This document shows positions 62,001 through 64,000 of a DNA stretch of 64,000 bases, one piece after another. The position numbers and the translations under genes were made by a program. The number at the start of each line of letters is the position of its first letter. Within the stretch, counting starts at the first letter, position 1. This DNA comes from Salinibacterium sp. SWN248 (GTDB lineage: Bacteria; Actinomycetota; Actinomycetes; Actinomycetales; Microbacteriaceae): positions 434,001-498,000 of the forward strand of contig NZ_JADYWW010000001.1 of assembly GCF_015864575.1 (NCBI RefSeq), given 5' to 3'. A model generated the notes under the pieces. The model saw only the letters and a list, made by a program, of their open reading frames with translations. It ran no database searches and was not told the origin of the DNA.

Positions 62001-62271
62001 CGAATCGATCACCGCAACGGCAACCTACGTCATCCGTGAAAGCGATGCCGGAACGACGCTGTACGAAACGGCAACGGTCACGAGCACCGAGATCAACTCG
62101 GGAGACCCCGTGGTCGCAACCGCACAGACAAGTTTGCAGCTACCTACCAAGGCACTCTCTTACACTGGGTCAGACCCCCGAGGAACCCTCGCAACCGGGT
62201 TGGGCACACTGCTCGCCGGCCTCGCTCTGATCCTGCTCGCCCGCAGAAGACAACGACAGGAAAATTCATGA
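44038..62271 (+). CDS. Giant LSYTG-anchored surface protein with about 48 DUF11-like modules
   Basis: A 6,077-residue exported protein starting at GTG 44038, chosen because GGGGGAG lies 6-12 nt upstream; a TTG seven codons earlier is the alternative. The signal peptide spans residues 1-47 (basic start, hydrophobic GVASVVAFGLLVAGL, cleavage after AEA). Residues 48-410 form a unique head domain containing all the N-terminal cysteines. About 48 immunoglobulin-like DUF11/DUF7507-type modules of 117 residues follow. The consensus has VTYTF, NTGNVTL, DPL, GLS, W-P, APGQ, ATATYT and D-V-D-AGSV-N-TA segments. The C-terminus is LSYTG (near 6040), a membrane helix and RRRQRQENS, a sortase-type sorting signal. 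It is probably a wall-anchored adhesin. No sortase gene is in the window. It overlaps the next gene as ATGA. Confidence 0.88.
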   Translation: MRHNSSNVERTQRSARSAFMRGVASVVAFGLLVAGLTVMPSSPAEAAVVQWGTNAGTSPSYQTTVNGDFLMAGNGVLACNRPLYSAAQIGTCIDLHSASGGNGNTANDNFYLENSNTVAGFTTNSSSANITIPAGAGVKKAFLSWSANTGAYTGITENACASPNATRGTALMPAGSATGYRTAPAKLKVGTGAVTTVAPTTLLEDPVGTPSSIYYSASADVTTAFAGAVTGTPLTVSAGDLWAPQGAGCYAGWTLTVVYDYGIYIPSQPLSQPHRIIFYEGHVRMTAAEAPLTVAFNGFSAIATGTRAGFSLYEGDRIIQGDIAEYSRGNGGYTQIANSAGNNNNIGIGRGEGSVRYTAPTDIGPFTNQSVDVATVNLANVQSGDTSVNLRMSTSGDSYLLQNAILSVPSAGINISKSYDGTLDQQSRTATEPATFTITVTNSGVGVLQNIVVADDQTNCARTLTGVTLAPLESYTYTCVANGPTTASYDSTASVTASTVVGNSPATGSDSTRVLLSSLSLAKTSALAGGATGRAGDTLNYTFTIKNNGDSPLTGVAVTDPLPGLSAIAYSWPTGTAGALAAGASATGTATYTLTQADVDAGSIANTASATGTDADGGIKPVATANRTTPIPVNAVLETKKTAAYAGAGVGNVGDVVNYSFSVKNTGNVTLTSVTLTDPLTGLSAIAVTWPGTAGRLAPGQTATGTATYTVKQADVNTGKIVNQATSAGRTPKNVAVTGLSNEVTLATAPAAPGLTTTKSGTVANPKGVGSVVTYTFSAKNTGNVTLTGVAIADPLVGLSALTYSWPGTAGTLAPGQTVTATATYTVKQSDVDAGLVRNTATSSGTSPSGTAVTAASPRVDVALQTRTPAVSLTKTGALAGGSTAGSTVNYSFVLTNSGNVTLTNAGITDPLSGLSSITYGTWPGTAGTLVPGQSVTATATYTVKQSDVDAGAVVNSATAKATPPTGADVTRTTPATVPITADAKIVVTKSGAYTTGSGAVGSVVTYTFSVKNDGNVTLSQVALADPLSGLSPIAVTWPGASGVLAPGQTATGTATYTVKQSDVDAGSVKNTATATAKTPTGGAVTQASTQSVVPTVAPTRLITTTKSATIAGGATGKVGDVISYAFSAKNDGNVTLSGVTIADPHAGLSALTYTWPGATGVLAPGQTVTAVATYTIKQSDVDAGSVKNIATGSGTHAGTTVSNPSSEITVPTVAANPVVTTLKSGALAAGSTGRAGDTVNFSIKLTNSGNVTLTSVSATDTLPGLSALTYGTWPSGTTGTLAPGQSVTATATYTLKQSDVDAGSVSNTATGSGTPPTGAAVTSTSPATVPITAGPALTVSKSGAVTTGNGSVGDTVTFSFVVRNTGNVTATGVGISDSLVDLSAVTFGTWPSGTAGTLTPNTQVTATATYLIKQADVNAGSVKNTATASGSTPSGGTVTATSPQAVVPTVASSPAIDTQKTASVAGTGAVGDVITYTFTAKNTGNVTLTGVSIADPLTGLSALTYGAWPGGVAGTLAPNAQVTATATYTIAQSDVDAGSVKNTATSQGSFGATTVTDPSPQITTPTVASVRTISLTKNAVLAAGATGVAGDAVNYSFVVRNTGNVTLTGVGITDPLPDLSAVTFGTWPSGTAGRLLPQTQVTATATYILKQSDIDAGSVANTATTRGTPPTGAVVSATAPATVVVASNGALAVTKTGAVTSGTGGVGSTMTFSFSITNPGNVTMTGVAIVDSLVGLSAPVYTWPTATAGRLAPGQTATATATYTVKQADVNAGSVANTATVSGKTPTNATVTSAPSTANVPTITGAPELTTTKSANVTSGAKVGDSITYSIAISNTGNQTITGVALTDSLVGLSTPVVTWPGVAGTLAPGQTATALASYTVKQSDVDAGSIANTASAAGTAPGATPVSDDSNPVVTTTVTPAPTLSLVKSGTLPAGSTSVAGEVVTYSFVIRNTGNVTITGAAVSDPLSGLSSITYGTWPSGTTGTLAPNTQVTATATYTVKQTDVDAGSIANTATATGTGVSGGAAAPATSNATVPLATTAKLTVSKTGATVAGANKLGDTVTFSFVVKNTGNVTLSSVGITDTLPDLSAVTFGTWPGGTTGVLAPNAQVTATATYTIKQSDVNAGSVKNTATASGTPPSGPVATASSTQAVVPTVAASPALVTTKSAVVGGTGTGAIGDTVTYTFTARNSGNVTLTGVTLTDPLSGLSNPTYAWSGGVSGQLNPNGTVTGTATYTITQADVDAGSVKNIATATGTPPTGAAVTAPSPQLVTPTIASAPKIGVTKSGALAPGAQGVAGDVVTWSLTLTNSGNVTLTSVAVADSLPGVSAVTYGTWPSTAGTLAPGQSVSATATYVLTQADIDAGAVSNTANGAGTPPRGSPATATAPSTLPLASNSSITLDKTAAIVSPGTGVVGDTIRYTFTAENTGNVTLTNVIIADPRPGLSALTYGTWTSGTVGRLAPGQTITATADYVIRQADQNAGVVNNTASVSGKPPAGANATASSAAVATPTATRVPGILTTKTSSVAGTGAVGDVITYTITVRNTGNTTLTSVSASDPLSGLSTLTYGAWPGGETGTLQPNTQVVATAKYTIKQSDVNTGSVTNTATGQGTSPSAGVITDPSDEVITPTVATNPVATFAKSGALAPGSVGVSGDVITYTLTTKNTGNVTLTGVSVADPLADLGAISYTWPGATGVLTPGQTVTATANYTVKQSDVDAGSVSNAATATVTPPSGTPFSETDSETVSITPAPGISVSKVASVGGTGAENDVITYTMTIRNTGNQTLTVVTLIDNLPGLSAPTFVWPGADNELAPGQTATATATYTIDQDDLNAGEVTNTASVTAQTPGGGPEVAASSGAVVVATGAQRPELTTTKTASVVPSPAAEGTTITYSFLVENTGNVTIENLVLNDPLLGAATPTLSATSLDPGESATATATYTITQADVDAGSVTNTAKAAGATTADPAVPVESPVSSVTTPTAPAAPGISVTKTGTAAQDAGDLIDWSFTVTNTGNVTLSGVTLNDALAGVTPVFGTFPSGISGQLNPGDSVLATADDNVVTQADVDAGSVVNTVTASGTPSRGAVANSTTAATVPLAPDAGITIVKSEDATPADRGLGDPVNFTFTVTNTGNVTLSSISIIDELDGVSAISYDWTGNPSQTLAPNAVLTATATYALTQEDIDRGFVDNDSSVLASTPAGAILDEDSTTVTVTTEASAPVLVTTKDAVLNGTGVVGDTISYTITMLNDGNVTVTDAAITDSLAGLSALVYGEWLSGVDGELAPGESVSATANYTITQADVDAGSVSNVATGDAESARDGAAVTDDSPAAVTPLVAQAPAISATKSGALESGAEGEANDTVEFSFTITNDGNVTLTGVTLADPLADLSTITYTWPTATDGVLAPGATATAVATYELKQSDVDSGSVVNLATPSGIDPGAVTVDGSEVVATVVVEPDASLSASKSGELRAGGIGQVGDIVDYVLIATNTGNVTLHDGELLDPLPGITPPVITWPTAANPGVLKPGESVTGTASYALTQDDVDRGFRDNTARVQALTPNNVVVPAITNTVIIPTVRPAPLLTVDKSAVVADAGELGDEIAYSFTITNDGNITVSGITLADPLPGLADLTVNWPAANTTQSLAPGESVGATATYEITQGDVNNGDVTNTATASGTDAQGTAVTGDSPEVVTEIVAAAPSLSATKSAALAAGATGVAGDTVEYSFTVTNNGNVSLTSVNLIDQLPGLTGVTFGTWPTATDGLLNPGDDVSATATYTLLQSDIDAGSLANSVNAMGVPPTGSAVTQPASATLPLTPAPDFTIVKTGDLGAQLGEVGDVVDYSFSITNSGNVTLSGVVLIDSMPGVSTPVIVWPGAERVLAPGETATATAEYTITQDDVDAGSVTNIAEALGATPDGSEYFEFSDPAVNPTIERTASVTIDKVGTTPDGAALGDLVHYSFTVENTGNTTLTDVAIDDPLVGLSTIVYSWPGAAGELAPSETATATATYAVTQADIDRGYVRNSADVDATSPLGAVDDSVGPIDVPTVIAAAAIETTKNGALEAGSTGFAGDIIDYSFTVRNTGNVTLTGVTLTDPLTGLSALTYTWPTATDGMLEPGQSATAVATYELTQADVDAGKVDNTVTAEGTTPAAGTVDDTADETVTITPAPVLTPFKSGTILNGGVGAVGDTVQYTLTVTNDGNVTLYEGQLLDPLPGLSVPVITWPDSEKPGEIPVGESVIGIATYVITQADVDLGYIPNTADMSAKTPQGVVIVEASNEVIVPMVLPAPNITVAKSGAPQGSADLGDTIDYSFEILNSGNVTLDSVTLTDPLPSLSAITITWPTPTSPGVLAPGEIATATADYEITQEDVDAGAVLNIATADGVDPNGTDVTDDSEASTVPTETIRALVELTKSGVLADPARADEGDTVNWSFELSNTGNVTLTGVEIVDSLAGISALTYTWPGADGTLKVGESVTATATSALTQEQIDAGTVENDAVGSGTPPRGDAVTDPATAAVVLASQASMAVTKDGTVDGAGNAGDTIDYDFSITNTGNVTLTLVNLVDALVGVSSPVFTWPGTAGELQPGETVTAIADYTITQDDVDRGSVSNVATASGKPPIGDTITVSTTVTETTVAPAAASLLLTKSSSTGASAGVNDIITYTFEVENTGNVTVDEIVISDPLPGLSTPVVNWPGANGVLAPGTTATATATYAITQADVDAGAVDNTAVANGTSPTDVAVPSNTALESTPTDAAAPDILVTKSAALAPGSTGFAGDLVEYDFSLTNTGNQTLTSVSLADPLPGLSALVYSWPTATAGTLAPGAVVTATATHELTQADIDSGSVANVVTGSATPPSGVAFTEQAPAAVAIAANGELEAKKWGVLRAGGIGQVGDWVDYRLEATNTGNVTLIDGELRDPLPGLSVPVITWPNPTQPGVLLPGETVLGEASVQLTQEDVDRGYISNIADIGATDPNDDDVPATTNEVIVYTVQPQPSMTVVKSGEIAVTGENGVGDTVDFEFEVRNTGNVTIGSIVVTDLLPGMTTPDVQWPAANTTEILAPNETVTATASYDIRQSDVDRGFVENTASATAVPVRGDPIAATSNTVEVPTEAPNVVVSVTNTGALTNPGPAVEGDTVTWNYSFTSTSNVTLSSVELSDFIGSLPAGDYTWPGVAGVLAPGDTVTAVRVQTLTQADIDSGAVSSVVTGEGTPPVGAAASATAPATVTLAADGLLQVTKSSELAVAGENGPGDTIDYTIVVTNIGNVTLRTVTITDSIDNVSINSIVWPANSGVLAPGESATASATYVLEQDDVDRGYVDNAASTRGVTPGGDPVTATSNVDRELTAVSDPSITAEKSGVMTSGSGEVGSEITYSFIVKNTGNVTLRLVGVLDPLIDVVPSDLTFPSATGILGPNEQAVGSVVYTVTQADVDNGTVENTATAIGTAPDGSEVQGVSNTVFNPTDEAAPSIVTSHTAALATGATGVLGDGMDYTFTITNDGNVTLDGVTLSNTIPGLTGFVYTWPDPAAPGVLAPGESVTVTATRLVDQADVDAGEVRNVATGEGNSPAATAVDADSAVTIVPLIEALSSVDIAKAGEPRDTVNPVVVGSWIDYTFTVENAGETTLSGVTVADPKVGTTAVVYGTWPAAAGVLAPGESVTATASYQVTQAEFDAGSASNTANVTSTNPAGDTVIDTSNTVVVPTAAGDPDIQITKTQVLAAGATGNAGDTVEFTFEVTNTGDVTLNGVTIADDQIDLSTLTITWPGAPGVLAPGQSATATATYVLTQDDVDAGSISSDASTAGTPAVGAVVTDSATGSTPIVEDPSMTITKTSSFATFAQQGATVNYVIKVVNTGNVTLTAVVISDPKLGVSALTYNWPGTPGELAPGESVTATATYVITQDDVDVEQTTNVATVDANAPSGAIAPEEATDVLAIPNMPNIALTISGVLGAGQQGYPGDVVTFTYVATNTGTLPLTNVTIADPRSGLSAMRYGTWPGAIGSLAPGESITATATYVIRESDAGTTLYETATVTSTEINSGDPVVATAQTSLQLPTKALSYTGSDPRGTLATGLGTLLAGLALILLARRRQRQENS
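45271..62145 (+). repeat. 48-module tandem array with a three-module higher-order period
   Basis: Modules of about 352 bp repeat from 45271 to 62145. Modules 2-48 fall in a strict A-B-C order. Every third boundary carries the same linker, GTPPtGaaV...ATVPL, near 46.92, 47.98, 49.04, 51.17, 53.26, 55.40, 57.51, 58.55 and 59.62 kb, so the unit is about 1.06 kb. Type B modules carry a GALAxGatGxAGD start, type A an xTTTKsaxvaGtGaVGD start, and type C an LxVxKsGa start. Cysteine occurs only in the first module. Confidence 0.85.
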
Positions 62272-62717
62272 AACTCCGCACACGACTGACCGCTACCGCT
62301 GTTCCATTTGCGATTCTCGCGCTCACGCTGGCGGGATGCACCAACGGCACTGAGGAACAGCCTGACGCCACCGAAAGCTCGGCAGCGGCAGAGCAGACCC
62401 CCGGGGTAACTGACATCACGGATGCTCCTGGCACCGGCGAGAACCTTGAAGGTGCTCTTGCTGATTCCACCGTTGAACAGTGCGAGCGCGATGGCGACGA
62501 CTGGGTCGTGAACGGGTCTGTGACGAACTCCACCGATGCCAGCGCCACGTACCGCATCTACGTCTCACTGCTCAACGGAGCCAACGACACCCGCGCTCTC
62601 ACCCAGGTGGATGTCGAGGCAACCGAGCCCGGCGCGACCACCGACTGGGAGACTGTCATTCCTGTCGCCGAAGACGAGCTCACCTGCGTGCTGCGCGTCG
62701 AGCGCTACGAAGGCTAG
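62268..62717 (+). CDS. Small lipoprotein coupled to the giant surface protein
   Basis: 149 residues. The signal peptide has a lipobox LTLAGC with Cys24, followed by an acidic Thr/Ala/Glu linker. Residues 70-149 form a compact beta-rich domain with a Cys near 75 and another near 142, a probable disulfide (EQCERDGDDWVV and ELTCVLRVE). The layout resembles small FxLYD-like extracytoplasmic domains. The ATG overlaps the stop of the giant gene (ATGA), so both are made from one mRNA. It may act with the giant protein at the membrane or help its export or anchoring, but this is inference. Confidence 0.7.
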   Translation: MKLRTRLTATAVPFAILALTLAGCTNGTEEQPDATESSAAAEQTPGVTDITDAPGTGENLEGALADSTVEQCERDGDDWVVNGSVTNSTDASATYRIYVSLLNGANDTRALTQVDVEATEPGATTDWETVIPVAEDELTCVLRVERYEG

Positions 62718-62792
62718 TCGCGAACGGTCGCCCCGCACAGGGCTGCCGCCACGAGGCGGTACTCAGGCTAGGCCGCTGACGACTATCGTGGA

Positions 62793-63431
62793 ATGGTGAC
62801 TGAACCGAACCCCAGCGTCGAGCTGTCGACCAACGGCGTGGGGCCCTGGCAGGGCGAATGGCCCACTGACGCCCACTACGATCCTGCGCTGCTCGAACGC
62901 GGGGATAGTCGCAACGTTATTGACCGGTATCGCTACTGGAACATGGAATCGATCATTGCCGATCTTGACGTGACGCGGCATCCGTTCCACGTTGCCATCG
63001 AGAACTGGCAGCACGACATGAACATCGGTTCCATCGTGCGCAGCGCCAACGCGTTCGGTGCCGACACTGTGCACATCATTGGGCGGCGGCGCTGGAACAA
63101 ACGCGGCGCCATGGTCACTGACCGCTACCAGCACGTGCTGCATCATCCAGATGTCGCGGCCTTCGTCGAGTGGACTGAAGCGAACGACCTGCCGATCATC
63201 GCGATCGACAACGTGCCCGGCAGCGTCATCATCGAAACTTTTGACATCCCCAAGCGCTGCGTGCTGCTGTTCGGCCAAGAGGGCCCCGGGCTCTCTCCCG
63301 AAGCAATCGACGCTGCCACGGATGTCGTGGAGATCAGCCAGTTCGGTTCAACCCGATCCATCAATGCGTCAGCCGCGGCTGCCGTAGCGATGCATAACTG
63401 GATTACCCAGCACGTCAGCTTCACGAAGTAG
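62793..63431 (+). CDS. TrmH/SpoU-family RNA 2'-O-methyltransferase
   Basis: 212 residues, with ATG 62793 or the adjacent GTG 62796 as start. The SPOUT knot signature is complete: NWQHDMNIGSIVRSANAFG near 70-88, LLFGQEGPGLSPEAI near 158-172 and ISQFGSTRSINASAAAAVAM near 182-201. It methylates a ribose 2'-OH in tRNA or rRNA using SAM, in the cytosol. The exact nucleotide is unknown. It is a single gene, separated from the lipoprotein gene by 75 bp. Confidence 0.88.
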   Translation: MVTEPNPSVELSTNGVGPWQGEWPTDAHYDPALLERGDSRNVIDRYRYWNMESIIADLDVTRHPFHVAIENWQHDMNIGSIVRSANAFGADTVHIIGRRRWNKRGAMVTDRYQHVLHHPDVAAFVEWTEANDLPIIAIDNVPGSVIIETFDIPKRCVLLFGQEGPGLSPEAIDAATDVVEISQFGSTRSINASAAAAVAMHNWITQHVSFTK

Positions 63432-63468
63432 GCCCGCGCGACTCGATCGGGCCCACTTCGCTTTGCCG

Positions 63469-64000
63469 TTAGTCCCTTACGACTACCGCGACGGGCGCGA
63501 TGATCATTCGGTGGTGTCCGGCAACTCGTGATTCACCGGTCACCGTGAGCGATAGCCCGTCCGTTGCGGTGTCGCTTGACGTTCCGACGCTGAAGATCAG
63601 CTCGCCCGGCTCGACAATGCGCTTCATCTCGATGCCGGTGTAGGCGCTGAGCTCAGGGCTGATCGTGAACGAGACGTGCGCCGTTTCGCCCGGTTCGAGG
63701 GAAACGCGCGCGAAACCGACGAGCTTCTGAACCGGTCGAGCCACGGTAGCAACGGGGTCGGAAAGGTAGACCTGAACGGTCTCGGAGCCGGCGGACGCGC
63801 CCGTGTTCTTCACGTCGACGGACACTGTGGTCGCGCCGTCGATGTCGACCGTCTCATCGGCGAGCACAGCCGGGGAGAGCGAAAACGTGGTGTAGCTGAG
63901 CCCGTGACCGAACGCGAATGCCGGTGAGGTGGACTGGTTGGAGATCTTGTCGATAGTGCGGGTGAGTGGCGCTCCCAGGTAGAGGTGTTGTCCGCCGCCC
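63469..64000 (-). CDS. GH3 beta-glucosidase, C-terminal part (cut by the window edge)
   Basis: The last 176 codons of a gene that continues beyond base 64000. Reading in from the edge, FAFGHGLSYTTFSL is the usual end of the GH3 C-terminal domain. A fibronectin type III-like domain follows (VSVDVKNTGASAGSETVQVYL, VGFARVSLEPGETAHVSF and FSVGTSS), typical of family 3 beta-glucosidases and xylosidases. The catalytic residues would lie outside the window. The short 132-residue frame beginning at 63867 is part of this gene, not a separate one. Its 3' end converges with the RNA methyltransferase gene. Confidence 0.85.
   Translation of the reverse strand, partial: GGGQHLYLGAPLTRTIDKISNQSTSPAFAFGHGLSYTTFSLSPAVLADETVDIDGATTVSVDVKNTGASAGSETVQVYLSDPVATVARPVQKLVGFARVSLEPGETAHVSFTISPELSAYTGIEMKRIVEPGELIFSVGTSSDTATDGLSLTVTGESRVAGHHRMIIAPVAVVVRD

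Overview
The window looks like a stretch of chromosome from a high-GC actinobacterium, most likely family Microbacteriaceae (Salinibacterium/Leifsonia-like). The reasons are strong G/C preference at third codon positions, many ATGA/GTGA gene overlaps, candidate leaderless promoters, an HspR-type HAIR element, a ClpB without its N-terminal domain, an actinobacterial KmtR/NreB pair, and frequent GGATGC/GCATCC words. Family assignment rests on recognition, not on a search. No rRNA, tRNA, CRISPR array, transposase or prophage was seen. No gene-free stretch exceeds 300 bases.

Layout. 0-6.2 kb: class III aminotransferase, a DUF6153/DUF305 pair, an APC permease, and a Ni/Co sensor-exporter pair (KmtR/NreB-like). 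6.2-12.1 kb: a polyamine-type ABC importer (potA-potD-potB-potC, minus strand) divergent from a GntR/FadR regulator and a Cache-domain protein. 12.2-24.2 kb: housekeeping and accessory genes, including GNAT enzymes, an FMN reductase with a divergent MarR regulator, an ECF sigma factor with its partner, an AroE paralogue, hydrolases, an Abi-like HEPN protein and an RsmC-like methyltransferase. 24.3-30.6 kb: GABA catabolism (gabT-gabD plus a 27-residue Cys4 microprotein, a divergent PucR regulator and a second semialdehyde dehydrogenase). 30.6-39.0 kb: three unrecognised small genes, then a TPR-like protein and an HSP90-family ATPase in an overlapping operon, divergent from HAIR-controlled clpB. 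39.0-43.8 kb: xth, a 47-residue membrane peptide, pyrE, a septum-formation-like protein, a HAD phosphatase and an orphan DNA methyltransferase. 44.0-62.3 kb: one 18.2-kb gene for a 6,077-residue surface protein made of about 48 DUF11-like modules, overlapped by a small lipoprotein gene. 62.8-64.0 kb: a TrmH-family RNA methyltransferase and the 3' end of a GH3 beta-glucosidase.

How the genes fit together. The pot importer, the aminotransferase and the gab genes form a plausible route from polyamines/GABA to succinate, each part next to its own regulator. HSP90/TPR and ClpB share one heat-shock-type intergenic region. The giant protein carries a secretion signal, a sortase-like LSYTG C-terminus and a regular three-module higher-order repeat, and is the most striking object in the window. 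The next most interesting are the HSP90-TPR operon and the microprotein coupled to gabD.
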